Positions 1-9,268 of a DNA stretch of 64,000 nucleotides are shown piece by piece. How positions within the stretch are numbered: the first letter of the stretch is position 1; every line of letters starts with the position of its first letter. The stretch is from Armatimonadetes bacterium Uphvl-Ar1 (lineage in GTDB: Bacteria; Armatimonadota; Fimbriimonadia; Fimbriimonadales; Fimbriimonadaceae), in NCBI GenBank assembly GCA_002162075.1, contig CP021423.1, positions 434,001 through 498,000 of the forward strand, given 5' to 3'. A program made the translations under genes and the position numbers. Under the pieces are notes generated by a model. The model searched no databases, was not told the origin of the DNA, and worked only from the letters and a program-made list of their open reading frames with translations.

Positions 1-744
1 GTAGAACTTGCGGGGATGCAGGACAAAGTGGATTACGATGTGCAGGTTTCGCTTGCCGGCAGTGACGGGGCGCTGAGACCAGATATGCAAGTTTATTTGC
101 CGGGGGGGCGGACGATGATCATTGACTCGAAGGTGCCGATCCAGGATTTGGATGAGATAGAGGCGGCGGATGAGGACGGTCGGAAGTTTTTGGCGCAGGG
201 GATTGCGGCGAAGGTGATGGATTACGCGAAGGGGTTGAATCGGCGGGACTATTCGAAATTGGAAAGCGCGCCGGATTTTGTTGTGATGTTCATTGCGAGT
301 GAATCGGCTTTCCGGATGGCGGTGGAGGGGCGGCCGGGTTTGATTGAGGACGTGATGCACTTGAATGTTGTCGTGGCTTCACCTTCGACACTTTTGCCAA
401 TGCTCAAGGCGGTGAATTACGGCTGGCGGCAGGAGAATTTGGCGAAAGAGGCGCGGAACATTCAGCAGTGGGGGAAAGATTTGTATGATGCTTTGGTTGT
501 AATGAAGGGGCATTACGATGACTTGGGGCGGAAGATTAATGCAGTGGGGTCTAGTTACAACAAGTTTGGCGGTTCGCTTGACCGGACGGTTATTCCGAAG
601 GCGCGAAAGATGGCGGAAGCGGGTTTGCCGGTTAAGGATGGTGAGATTTTGGATACGGCGGTGGTGGAGTTTTCGGAGCGGGAACTTCGGGCGGGGGATT
701 TTGTGGCGATACCGGAGAGTGGGGAGCAATTGAGTCTGGAGTAA
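1..744 (+). CDS. rmuC: RmuC family DNA recombination protein, 5' truncated by window edge
   Basis: C-terminal part of an RmuC-family protein, thought to limit DNA rearrangement at inverted repeats through a nuclease-like core. The frame is open from base 1 (VELAGMQ...), so the ATG at 16 is internal and the upstream coiled coil lies outside the window. The conserved core is visible: RPDMQVYLPGGRTMIIDSKV, then FVVMFIASESAF, VVVASPSTLLPMLKAV and a WRQENLAKEA helix. These are characteristic of the family. It ends 40 bp before an MFS gene on the same strand, which appears to have its own promoter. Family assignment is secure; the biochemical role of the family is still loosely defined. Confidence 0.93.
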   Translation, partial: VELAGMQDKVDYDVQVSLAGSDGALRPDMQVYLPGGRTMIIDSKVPIQDLDEIEAADEDGRKFLAQGIAAKVMDYAKGLNRRDYSKLESAPDFVVMFIASESAFRMAVEGRPGLIEDVMHLNVVVASPSTLLPMLKAVNYGWRQENLAKEARNIQQWGKDLYDALVVMKGHYDDLGRKINAVGSSYNKFGGSLDRTVIPKARKMAEAGLPVKDGEILDTAVVEFSERELRAGDFVAIPESGEQLSLE

Positions 745-784
745 TTCTTCATTGCTCCGTGTTCGGTAGTAGACTGGCGGGGCG

Positions 785-2032
785 ATGGTGAGTGGTGGAT
801 ATCGGCCGACGTTCGGTTTCAATTTGGGGATGTCGGCGTATTGGTTCGCGAGTAGTTATAAGTGGTTTATTCTCCTCTTCATTTTGATACCAGACAAGGT
901 CTCGCAAATTGTTCCAGGCGGAGAGAAGGGGACGACCTGGGGGTTGATTTTGGGGACGGGGGCGGTTTGGGCGTTGTTTGGTCCGGCGATTTTTGGTCGG
1001 ATGTATGAATTGAGCGGGGGGTGGCTCCGGAACCGTGGGCCTTGGATAGGATTGGGCTCGGCACTGACGGCAGTGGCGGTATTTGTGGTTTTTGGGGCGG
1101 AATCGGTATGGATGATTGCGGTCGGTTACTTTTTGCTTCAAGTGAGTGATGATTTGGGGACGGGGCCTTATGCGGGGATGGTGGCGGATACGGTTCCGGC
1201 GGAGCACCGAGGATTTGCAAGTTCAGTTTTGGGAGGATTTAAGCTGTTTGGTCAGATCGCCTCTGCGATAGCGGCGTTGATTTTGGGGCGAGTTGAGTTG
1301 ATTTTTGCGGGGATTGCTTTGGTGAATGTCCTGTGTGCGGCCTGGACGATCTGGACGATTCGGGACTTGCCGAATGCGGAGCGGATAACGGAGACACGCG
1401 GATTTGTAGCTGATTATGTGACTCCATTTAAGAGTTATGATTTCCGGGCAGTTTGGTTCAATCGATTTATCGTTGCATTTGCCTATGGGTGCGTGACGGG
1501 GTATGCGCTTTACTTTTTACAGGATATGCTTTTGGTCTATCGTTTGTTTACGATTGAGTTAGGGGGGCCGAGCATGGCGGCGCAGGTTTTGGCTTTGACA
1601 ATCAGTTTTGCGGGGATTTTGGGGGCGGTAATGAGTGCGCGGGTGGCGGACAAAACCGGTCGGAAGCCACTTTTGATATTGTCAGCGGGGGTTTTGGCGA
1701 CGGCTTTATTTCCGGTGGCGTTTTTGCGCGACTTTACGCCGATCTGGGGATGTGTGTTTTTGTTTGGGATTGGGCTGGGGATTTATCAGAGTAGTGATTG
1801 GGCGGTGGCGAGTGATGTTTTGCCGAATCCAGATCGAGCGGCGACAGAGATGGGGGCTTGGCAGAGTTCGGAGACTTCGGTTCAGATTTTGGTGGGATTG
1901 GTGATGGGTCCGGTGATTGATGGGTTGAACCGGGTGGGTATGGGCTACGGATATATGGCAATGGTGTTTGTGGCGTGTTCGTTGTTTTTGATTTCGATGG
2001 TGGCGGTACGGGCGATTCGATCAGCGCGGTGA
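785..2032 (+). CDS. MFS transporter
   Basis: Major facilitator superfamily permease of 415 residues with about 12 hydrophobic segments, the usual length. A loop of the form ARVADKTGRKPLLI near residue 288 matches the cytoplasmic motif between paired helices of the family (D-x-x-G-R-K). The N-terminus (SGGYRPTFGFNLGMSAYWFASSYKW) is polar, then hydrophobic from about residue 12. Substrate cannot be told from sequence; LPNPDRAATEMGAWQSSET near the C-terminus resembles the sugar-cation symporter-like branch, but that is weak. A TAGACT hexamer at 770-775 lies 10 nt before the ATG and could be its -10 box. It is followed by rpoC after 194 bp. Confidence 0.85.
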   Translation: MVSGGYRPTFGFNLGMSAYWFASSYKWFILLFILIPDKVSQIVPGGEKGTTWGLILGTGAVWALFGPAIFGRMYELSGGWLRNRGPWIGLGSALTAVAVFVVFGAESVWMIAVGYFLLQVSDDLGTGPYAGMVADTVPAEHRGFASSVLGGFKLFGQIASAIAALILGRVELIFAGIALVNVLCAAWTIWTIRDLPNAERITETRGFVADYVTPFKSYDFRAVWFNRFIVAFAYGCVTGYALYFLQDMLLVYRLFTIELGGPSMAAQVLALTISFAGILGAVMSARVADKTGRKPLLILSAGVLATALFPVAFLRDFTPIWGCVFLFGIGLGIYQSSDWAVASDVLPNPDRAATEMGAWQSSETSVQILVGLVMGPVIDGLNRVGMGYGYMAMVFVACSLFLISMVAVRAIRSAR

Positions 2033-2226
2033 GAAGCGTATGTAATGAGCTAGGACCTTTGGGCAGTTGGGGATGGATTGGTCGGCTTTGGTCGGAGTTC
2101 GGCAGGGTGAGTTGCTATACTTATAGATCGCTCCGACCCCTTTCTTCGCGCCCGCCTGTTCGTTCTAGACTCCGTTCGGTGAAATTGCGTGGGGATTTTT
2201 GTGGTTTTGGGGCTTGATGAACGCCC
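2033..2226 (+). promoter_or_regulatory. Leader region of rpoC with a candidate -10 box
   Basis: This 194 bp gap carries no convincing gene. TATACT at 2116-2121 is the best -10 hexamer and would give an rpoC leader of about 100 nt, unusual in a window where many genes look leaderless. I see no strong -35 box and no U-tract terminator for the upstream transporter. Confidence 0.4.
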
Positions 2227-5200
2227 ATGGCAGATACCAACCTGTTCGACAAGATTCGTATTGGAATTGCATCCCCGGAGGACATTCGTAGCTGGTCCCA
2301 CGGAGAGGTGAAGAAACCCGAGACCATTAATTACCGGACGTTCAAACCTGAGCGAGATGGTCTTTTCTGTGAGAAAATTTTTGGCCCGGTCAAAGATTAT
2401 GAGTGCGCTTGCGGTCGCTACAAGAAGATTAAGTACAAGGGGATTATTTGTGAGCGGTGTGGCGTTGAGGTCACGCGGAGCAAAGTTCGGCGGGAGCGCA
2501 TGGGCCATGTTGAGCTTGCGGCACCGGTTTGCCACATTTGGTATCTCAAGGGTGTTCCGAGTCCGCTTGCGTTGATTTTGGATATTTCGCCTCGGCAATT
2601 GGAGAAGGTGATTTATTTTGCCAGCTTTATTATCATTGATCTTGAGCAGGCGACAATCAATGAGTTGATGCCGACGATCATGAGCCACGTTGAGGCGGAG
2701 AAAGTGGCGATTCAAGAGCAAATGCGCGAGCTTGAAATGGAGAGCTTGGAGCGGCTTGCGACGGAGATGGCGAACAATCCGGACGAATACTTTGACGAAG
2801 GCTATGTCAAGGATCGGATTAAGGCGAATTACGACCGGATTCGGGCTGAGTATCGCGATGCGGATGAGCGACTGAAGGATCTGGATATTGCAGCGAACAT
2901 TTTGGGTCAGCTTGAGCTTTATCAGTTGATCGAAGAAGACAAGTGGCGCGCGATCAGCAAGATGCTTGACTCAGTTGGTCGGCGGATGAAGCGCGACTTG
3001 AGCGAATTGGTTCGAGCGAATATTGGGGCAGATGCTTGTAAGGAGCTGTTGCGCCGAGTGGACCTTGAGCAGATGGTTAAAGATTTGCGCAAGGAAGTTC
3101 GTGAAACGACCAGTGCCAAGCGTGTTCGTGCGATTAAACGATTGGAGTTGACTGAAGCGTTGGCTTCGAGTCGCTCACGTTCGGAATGGATGGTTCTAGA
3201 AGTTGTGCCGGTTATTTCCCCGGAACTGCGACCGATGGTTCAGCTTGATGGGGGTCGGTTTGCGACTTCTGACTTGAACGATTTGTATCGCCGGATTATC
3301 AACCGGAACAATCGTTTGAAGCGGATTATTGAGATTCAAGCCCCGGAGTCGATTATCAACCACGAAAAGCGATTGTTGCAGGAGTCGGTTGATGCGTTGA
3401 TTGATAACGGTCGTCGTTCTCGCCCGGTTGTGGGTTCGAATCAGCGTCCTCTGAAGTCGTTGAGCGACATGCTCAAGGGTAAGGAAGGGCGTTTCCGAAA
3501 GAACTTGCTTGGAAAGCGGGTTGACTATTCGGGTCGTTCGGTTATCGTTGTTGGTCCGCACTTGAAGTTGCACCAATGTGGATTGCCGAAGGAAATGGCG
3601 CTTGAGTTGTTCAAGCCGTTTGTCATGAAGGTTTTGGTTGAGCGAAAGGTCACCCAGAACATCAAGACAGCGAAGCGGATGATTGAGCGGATGCACCCGG
3701 CGGTTTGGGATGGACTTGAGGATGTGATTAAGGAGCATCCGGTCCTGTTGAACCGCGCTCCGACGCTTCACCGTCTTGGGATTCAGGCATTTGAGCCAAT
3801 TTTGGTTGAAGGGAAAGCGATTCAACTTCACCCGCTGGTTTGCCACGCTTATAACGCTGACTTTGACGGTGACCAGATGGCAGTTCACGTTCCGTTGAGT
3901 TTGCAAGCTCAGGCAGAAGCCCGCGTTTTGATGCTCTCGACGCAGAACTTGTTCTCTCCGGCAGACGGGAAACCGGTTTTGTCGCCGGTTCAAGACCCGG
4001 TTCTTGGCCTGTACGCCTTGACCTTTACGAACAAGGCAGCGGCGGAGCGTTTCCACGCAAAGATGGATGCGCACAAGAAAGACTCCGAGAACAATCCGGG
4101 TCCGACGGTTTACGGTTCACCGGATGAGGTTGAGTATTTGCTCAATGCGCCGGGAACCCACGAAGGAACATTGCATTGGAACCACTTGGTTCGGGTTCGG
4201 TTGCAGATTCCGGTGATGAGTCCGGATGATGAGATTGATTACCGCGATCCGCAGACTGGTCAAGAGTACAAGTACGTCACGACAGAGAACGAACTGGGTG
4301 AAGAGGTTCGCGTTTTGGAACCGCTTGAGCAGAAGTTCGAGTCGAAAATCGTTGTGACTACACCGGGTCGTTTGGTGTTTAACCAAGTGTTGCCTTATCC
4401 GCTCCGCTATTCAGAGAAGTATCTGAACGAAGAAATGGGCAAGAAAGCAATCCCGGCTTCGATCGTGAGCGTTTACAACTCGGTAGGTGCTGAAGCGACG
4501 ATTCGGTTCTTGGATGACATCAAGGCTTTGGGCTTCCGAAGTGCGACGAAGTACGGCATTTCGATTGCGTTGACAGACATGGATCCCCCGGCACGGCGGG
4601 ATGAAATGTTGGATGAAGCAGACACGAAGGCGAACAAGGTTCTTGAGAACTATCGTCGTGGTTTGATTTCGTTCCGCGAAATGCAAGAAAACTTGGTTCG
4701 ATTGTGGACGAGCACCTACGACGAAATTGGAAACGCGATTGTTGCGAACATGAAGCAAGAGAATCCGCTTTCGATTATCACGGTAAGTGGTGCTCGGGGT
4801 TCAATTAAGCAGTTGGCGCAGCTCTCCGGGATGCGCGGCTTGATGTTCAACCAGTTCAACGAAGTTATCTACGAGTTGCCGGTTAAGAATTCGTTCCAAA
4901 AGGGCCTCAGCATGCTGGAGTTCTTTGTCACGACCCACGGGGCCCGGAAGGGACTTGCGGATACGGCCCTCCGAACGGCAGACGCGGGTTACTTGACGCG
5001 TCGTTTGGTTGACGTTGCTCAGGATGTGATTATCCGAGCTGACGACTGCGAGACAACCGATGGCATTTTGGCGTTCCGATTGCTGGTTGACGGCAAGATC
5101 ATTGAGACGATGGGCGAGCGGGCATTTGGCCGAGTGAGCCAGGCGACGATTGTTGATCCGGTATCAGGAGAGCAGATTGTCGAAGTCGGCGAAACGGTGA

Positions 5201-6906
5201 GCCTTGCGATAGAATCGAAATTGGATGCAGCTGAAGCAGCCTATTACGCTGAGATTGAAGGCAAGGACGAGAAGGCGATTGAGAAAATCAACGCGAAGTG
5301 GGTTGATCTCGGGTTCGAGTTTGATGACCACGCTCGGCTTGGTGCAAAGGTTCGTTCTCCGATTACCTGTGCGCTTGACGTTGGGATGTGCGCGAAATGT
5401 TACGGAATTGACCTTTCCACTAAGAAGAAAGTCGAGACAGGCGTTGCGGTCGGAATTGTTGCGGCACAGTCGATTGGTGAACCGGGGACGCAGCTTACGA
5501 TGCGTACGTTCCACACGGGTGGTGTTGCTGGTTCAAAAACCATTGCTATTACCAACCAGTACAAGACCGGGAAATTTATCCGCCAGTTCCAAGAGGACTT
5601 CCAATCTGCTACCCAAACGAGTGCGAAGGAATTTGACCCGACGAAGTTGCTTGAAAGTCAAGAAGATACGATCAAGGGCTTGTTCAATGATCCGACGAAC
5701 TTCTCGAGTATGACGGACGGGAAGAAGACCGTTAAGACGACTAAGAAAGCGCAGGAGAAGATGGAAGGCGACAGCCGGAAGCTTTGGGAGCGCAGCCGAA
5801 AAACCTTCTTCTACTCATGGACGGGTGAATCCAGCGGGATTGTCCGGGTTGAGGAAATCTTTGAAGCTCGGAAACAGCCTCGGGGTAAGGCGATCATCTG
5901 TCCGGTCAGCGGGATTGTGAAAGACATTCAGCGATCCAGCTTTGGTCGTTGGGTGGTTGTTGCAGGTCGCATCGAAGTGACGGGTCCGATGAAGGATGCC
6001 TACATCAGCGATGATCAGGAATGGGGCGCGAAGGTTCCGGCTCCGGTTGAGCGATTGATCGGGCAGAAACTTTCGACACAGTCCATGCACACGTTGCGCA
6101 AGCACGAGATTTCGCACGTGAACATTCTTTATCCGGTTTTGGTTCCGCCAATTGGAAACTTGCCGGTTGAGAAAGGTCAGAAGATCATTAAGGGTGACCC
6201 GCTTACCGAAGGACCACTGGATCCTCATGAAGTTTTGGAGCTTGCGGGTGCGAAAGCAGTCCACGAGTACTTCATTGAGAACTTGCAAAGCGTTTACAAA
6301 GACCAGGGTGTTGACATTAACGACAAGCACCTTGAGGTCATTGTTCGGCAGATGTTGCGCAAACGTCAGATCAAGGATCCGGGGAACACTCCGTTCTTGC
6401 CGGGTCAGATTGTTGACCGAAACCGATTCAATCGCGAGAATGAACGGGTTCGACAGCGTATTGCTGAAGGCAAGAAGATCAAGGAAATCAATCCTGAAAC
6501 GGGTGAAGAGTTTGAGCGCGATCCTCGGGAAGCGACGGCAAACTGGATTCTGCTTGGCATTACGGAAGCGTCGCTTGCGACAGAATCGTATCTCTCGGCA
6601 GCATCATTCCAGAAGACGACTCGGGTTTTGACCGAAGCGGCGGTTCGTGGAAAGACTGACCCCCTCCTTGGTTTGAAGGAGAACGTCATTATTGGTCGAT
6701 TGATACCAGCGGGTACGGGGGTCAAGGCTCACCGAGAACTCGCGGTTGACGTTGACCGGTCACAACCGAGTTGGGCTCAGCAGTCGCTCACGGCTTTGGT
6801 TGAGTCGGATGACAGTGAAGTTGGCAATGACGGCGATATGTTCGGCGGCATGAGCCTGGCGGATCTGGCGGCTCAGGATGATGAGCCGGTGATGGATCAA
6901 GACTAA
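2227..6906 (+). CDS. rpoC: DNA-directed RNA polymerase subunit beta'
   Basis: The beta' subunit of RNA polymerase, forming half of the active-centre cleft. The absolutely conserved metal-binding loop NADFDGD is at residues 543-549, coordinating the catalytic magnesium. The N-terminal zinc site is C60, C62, C75 and C78 (CACGRYKK...ICERCG). The second zinc site is formed by ADDCE and CALDVGMCAKCYG. SIGEPGTQLTMRTFHTGG is the conserved stretch following the second zinc site. At 1559 residues it is longer than the roughly 1400 of E. coli; extra sequence around residues 1115-1220 (rich in K, T, S) looks like a lineage insert. The gene before it is an MFS transporter rather than rpoB, which is unusual. 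A strong terminator follows directly. Confidence 0.99.
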   Translation: MADTNLFDKIRIGIASPEDIRSWSHGEVKKPETINYRTFKPERDGLFCEKIFGPVKDYECACGRYKKIKYKGIICERCGVEVTRSKVRRERMGHVELAAPVCHIWYLKGVPSPLALILDISPRQLEKVIYFASFIIIDLEQATINELMPTIMSHVEAEKVAIQEQMRELEMESLERLATEMANNPDEYFDEGYVKDRIKANYDRIRAEYRDADERLKDLDIAANILGQLELYQLIEEDKWRAISKMLDSVGRRMKRDLSELVRANIGADACKELLRRVDLEQMVKDLRKEVRETTSAKRVRAIKRLELTEALASSRSRSEWMVLEVVPVISPELRPMVQLDGGRFATSDLNDLYRRIINRNNRLKRIIEIQAPESIINHEKRLLQESVDALIDNGRRSRPVVGSNQRPLKSLSDMLKGKEGRFRKNLLGKRVDYSGRSVIVVGPHLKLHQCGLPKEMALELFKPFVMKVLVERKVTQNIKTAKRMIERMHPAVWDGLEDVIKEHPVLLNRAPTLHRLGIQAFEPILVEGKAIQLHPLVCHAYNADFDGDQMAVHVPLSLQAQAEARVLMLSTQNLFSPADGKPVLSPVQDPVLGLYALTFTNKAAAERFHAKMDAHKKDSENNPGPTVYGSPDEVEYLLNAPGTHEGTLHWNHLVRVRLQIPVMSPDDEIDYRDPQTGQEYKYVTTENELGEEVRVLEPLEQKFESKIVVTTPGRLVFNQVLPYPLRYSEKYLNEEMGKKAIPASIVSVYNSVGAEATIRFLDDIKALGFRSATKYGISIALTDMDPPARRDEMLDEADTKANKVLENYRRGLISFREMQENLVRLWTSTYDEIGNAIVANMKQENPLSIITVSGARGSIKQLAQLSGMRGLMFNQFNEVIYELPVKNSFQKGLSMLEFFVTTHGARKGLADTALRTADAGYLTRRLVDVAQDVIIRADDCETTDGILAFRLLVDGKIIETMGERAFGRVSQATIVDPVSGEQIVEVGETVSLAIESKLDAAEAAYYAEIEGKDEKAIEKINAKWVDLGFEFDDHARLGAKVRSPITCALDVGMCAKCYGIDLSTKKKVETGVAVGIVAAQSIGEPGTQLTMRTFHTGGVAGSKTIAITNQYKTGKFIRQFQEDFQSATQTSAKEFDPTKLLESQEDTIKGLFNDPTNFSSMTDGKKTVKTTKKAQEKMEGDSRKLWERSRKTFFYSWTGESSGIVRVEEIFEARKQPRGKAIICPVSGIVKDIQRSSFGRWVVVAGRIEVTGPMKDAYISDDQEWGAKVPAPVERLIGQKLSTQSMHTLRKHEISHVNILYPVLVPPIGNLPVEKGQKIIKGDPLTEGPLDPHEVLELAGAKAVHEYFIENLQSVYKDQGVDINDKHLEVIVRQMLRKRQIKDPGNTPFLPGQIVDRNRFNRENERVRQRIAEGKKIKEINPETGEEFERDPREATANWILLGITEASLATESYLSAASFQKTTRVLTEAAVRGKTDPLLGLKENVIIGRLIPAGTGVKAHRELAVDVDRSQPSWAQQSLTALVESDDSEVGNDGDMFGGMSLADLAAQDDEPVMDQD

Positions 6907-6921
6907 GAGTTCTTGATCGGG

Positions 6922-6956
6922 GCCCTCGGTTTGGAGACAAACCGGGGGCTTTTTTT
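6922..6956 (+). terminator. Rho-independent terminator of rpoC
   Basis: An 11 bp stem (6922-6932 with 6939-6949, one G-U pair) and 6 nt loop are followed by seven T. It starts 15 nt after the rpoC stop. The T-tract overlaps the stop codon of the convergent lipoprotein gene. Confidence 0.92.
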
Positions 6957-7383
6957 ATTGCTTGATCGCTTTATCTATGGCTTCAGCGATAGGCTGTTCA
7001 CTCGTCACGGCTCGGACGGCGTATTTGTCTTCGCCAACGCGGATGATGACGACTTGAATTTCGGCGGAGAGGTCACCAACTTTGGCGAGCATGGGGCCTT
7101 CCATTCGGTCGTTCTCTTTGAGGAGACTGGCTTCGGTGATCGTTTGAGTGATGAACTCGTTGTTCCACTCCATGTGGGCATCAAAAGTGCCGATCTTACG
7201 GAGGGTTTTGCCGAGCTCAGCCATGGGGACTGTGACTTCTGCGAGTCTAGCCTGGGTTTTGTCCAGCTCTTGCGTTTTGGGGGCTTCTGATGTGGAGGAA
7301 GTGGTTTCTGACGGGGCTTTGGAAATTGTGCAAGCGGAAAGGGTGAGAGTTAGGATTCCGGCGGCGATGATTGGGCGGATCAT
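6955..7383 (-). CDS. Putative lipoprotein of unknown function
   Basis: A 142-residue exported protein. From the ATG at 7383 the N-terminus is MIRPIIAAGILTLTLSACT, a classic lipoprotein signal with lipobox LSAC, so it is probably lipidated at Cys17. A Ser/Thr-rich linker follows (residues 18-35), then a domain of about 100 residues with no motif I recognise. An upstream in-frame start would put 25 extra residues before the signal peptide, so I prefer 7383. It is convergent with rpoC and its stop falls in the rpoC terminator T-tract. Function unknown. Confidence 0.75.
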   Translation of the reverse strand: MIRPIIAAGILTLTLSACTISKAPSETTSSTSEAPKTQELDKTQARLAEVTVPMAELGKTLRKIGTFDAHMEWNNEFITQTITEASLLKENDRMEGPMLAKVGDLSAEIQVVIIRVGEDKYAVRAVTSEQPIAEAIDKAIKQ

Positions 7384-7606
7384 GAGTTCATTTTGGGGGG
7401 ATATAGAGTTTTTTTGCCGGGATTGGTTTGGGATTCGGTTTTGGCATGTTTGGCGCATGGAGTAGTTGTGTCAGATGCGATATTCGGAATTGCAATCATC
7501 CGCTCTGACGTGCTTCCGATTTCCTTGACACATCGTTGAGGAGCGATGAGAATAAGGTTGGGTCGCCCTTTGCCCGGCGGCCCATTTCTTTTGTAGGCGG
7601 TGATGT
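7384..7606. other. Intergenic region without a recognised gene
   Basis: The 223 bp between two minus-strand genes shows only antisense reading frames of odd composition. No terminator hairpin with a T-tract was seen for the dprA-like gene. Confidence 0.5.
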
Positions 7607-8491
7607 TTATCGGTTGAGAATAGGAAGAATTTGGGCACCTCGGTCGAGGAGTGGTTGTCGGTTCGGGGAAAGTTCGGAGATTTGGACTTGGCGACCGGAA
7701 CGCAGCCCGAGAGCGAGCAGTTTTTCCATGTTTCCACCAGGTTTGATTTGGATGCCGTCGAGGTGCATGGAAAGTCCACCGATGATTCGATCGCGGATTT
7801 TGTTTGCTGATCGGTGGTAGGGGCGGTAGGGATTTACGGCTGAAATTGCGAGGTCGGTGCGGGGATCAAATTTGTATCGCCATAAGCGGGCCGCGGCGAA
7901 AGGTTCTTCGCGGAGATCGTCGCCAAGGGCATTGAACAGGCCAGTATCGAGAACGAGAACGCGGGGGGCACCCCAACGGAGGGCGGTCACGGCTGAGCGC
8001 TGGTATTCAGTGGTGTCGTGCCCGGTGATGAGGGTTCGAGAACGAAGGACATGGTGTTCGGTGGCTTTTTCAATTTCGACAAGGCCAGCATCTGAAGTGT
8101 TGCGAGAACTAAGAACGCAGAAGGTGTTTGCGGTCAGGAGTTTTGTATTACCATAGAGATAGAGAAGTTCGGGAGGCTTTGGGTCAAAGTGTTCGAGCTG
8201 GCGCGGATAGTGGGCATCGGCGGCAGTAACGGCGGTGACTCCGAGGGCAGAGAGGGTTTGATTGAGGTCTTTTGCTTGGTTAAGATAGGCAGATTTGTGC
8301 GTAAAGAATCGTTCGGAAACCGTTTGGTTGATTTTGTACTCTTCGCGGAGGGCTTCGGCTCCGAGAGCAAGGAACTCGTCTGGTGTTCTTGCGTAGAGGT
8401 CATTTTTGGTTAGAATTCGCGTGATTGTTTTTGCGCCGATCCCCGGGGTGATGGCAAGGGTGAGGGTGAGGATTCGGCGAGAGGTTGACAT
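7607..8491 (-). CDS. DprA/Smf-like protein, divergent
   Basis: Resembles DNA-processing protein A, which loads RecA on incoming single-stranded DNA in natural transformation. Seen: an N-terminal helix-hairpin-helix-like segment (ITPGIGAKTITRIL, residues 15-28), then YPRQLEHFDPKPPELLYLYGN near residues 120-140, the family signature linking the N-terminal and Rossmann-like domains. The rest departs from the family: the expected V-G-S-R is VLSSRNTSD, and the G-x-A-x-G-I-D nucleotide/DNA-binding pattern is absent. At 294 residues it is shorter than most DprA proteins and I see no C-terminal winged helix. The start codon immediately follows the stop of the phosphorylase gene, so the two are co-transcribed. 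It may be a DprA relative with a changed role. Confidence 0.6.
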   Translation of the reverse strand: MSTSRRILTLTLAITPGIGAKTITRILTKNDLYARTPDEFLALGAEALREEYKINQTVSERFFTHKSAYLNQAKDLNQTLSALGVTAVTAADAHYPRQLEHFDPKPPELLYLYGNTKLLTANTFCVLSSRNTSDAGLVEIEKATEHHVLRSRTLITGHDTTEYQRSAVTALRWGAPRVLVLDTGLFNALGDDLREEPFAAARLWRYKFDPRTDLAISAVNPYRPYHRSANKIRDRIIGGLSMHLDGIQIKPGGNMEKLLALGLRSGRQVQISELSPNRQPLLDRGAQILPILNR

Positions 8492-9220
8492 TTAGTTTTG
8501 GGTAATGGAAGTAGCAGCGAGCATGATGTCAACGAGTTTTTGTCCAGATTCTTCCATGACTCGGACGACGTCGAGGTGGTCGAGTTTTTCGTCGAACATT
8601 CCGGCGGCGTGGTTTGTGATGAGGGCGATGGTGGAATAAGGGACTCCCGCTTCGCGCATGGCGACGGCTTCGGATGAGGCGGTCATTCCGACTAAATCTC
8701 CTCCGAGGCGGCGGACTTGCTCGATTTCGGCGGGGGTTTCGTAGCGCGGTCCCGGGTTGGTGACATAGACCGCTTGCTCGTGGATGGGGATATTCAATGA
8801 CTTGGCGATGCTGAGAACATTGGGGGCAGCTGGGAAAGGGTGGGTCATATCGGTATGTTCGACCTTTTGGTCAAAGAGAGTGATATTGCGGGCAGAGAGA
8901 TCGAGCGAGTCGGTACAGAGGGCTAAGTCTCCAACGTGCCAGTCGGCACGCAAGCATCCTACGGCGGCGGACGAGATGCAGAGCTTTGCGCCGAGGGCTT
9001 TGATCCCGGTAGCGATCGCGCGGTAATTAACGAGATGGGGCGGGGTTTTGTGGCCAGCGGCATGGCGTTGGACAAGGAGAATTTTGGCTCCGTTGTGTTC
9101 GGCGATTTTGCCACGGAGGATTCCGAACGGAGTTGGCTGAGCGAGGGCACGACCGCCGAGGGAGGCGAGACGGGAGCCGATTCCGGTTCCTCCGATGAGA
9201 GCTAAGTCGATTTGTGCCAC
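8492..9220 (-). CDS. MTAP/PNP family purine nucleoside phosphorylase
   Basis: Phosphorolysis of a purine nucleoside, probably 5'-methylthioadenosine or a related nucleoside, in purine or methionine salvage. Evidence: IGGTGIGSRL at residues 9-18 (phosphate loop), LVQRHAAGHKTPPHLVNYRA with the family's R-H-G-x-x-H pattern, TNPGPRYETPAEI, and LVGMTASSEAVAMREAG. The substrate region reads ITNHAAGM, with Asn where adenosine-type MTAPs have Asp, so 6-oxopurine or methylthioinosine preference is possible. The start is GTG at 9220; TATCCT (9233-9228 on the minus strand) ends 8 nt before it. It forms an operon with the dprA-like gene. Confidence 0.88.
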   Translation of the reverse strand: MAQIDLALIGGTGIGSRLASLGGRALAQPTPFGILRGKIAEHNGAKILLVQRHAAGHKTPPHLVNYRAIATGIKALGAKLCISSAAVGCLRADWHVGDLALCTDSLDLSARNITLFDQKVEHTDMTHPFPAAPNVLSIAKSLNIPIHEQAVYVTNPGPRYETPAEIEQVRRLGGDLVGMTASSEAVAMREAGVPYSTIALITNHAAGMFDEKLDHLDVVRVMEESGQKLVDIMLAATSITQN

Positions 9221-9268
9221 GGCTTGGAGGATACCGCTTTAGCTTTGGGATGGGGCATACTGAGGGGG

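Noticed and set aside
1975-2217. 80-residue ORF between the MFS gene and rpoC
   Set aside because: Starts inside the transporter and shows no family similarity; probably spurious.
3196-4074. 292-residue minus-strand ORF inside rpoC
   Set aside because: Antisense of a highly conserved gene, Arg/Asn/Leu-rich low-complexity product, no family resemblance. Same for 28861-29907 and 51316-52245.
7471-7779. 102-residue minus-strand ORF over the dprA-like end
   Set aside because: Overlaps a better-supported gene in another frame and has no recognisable features.
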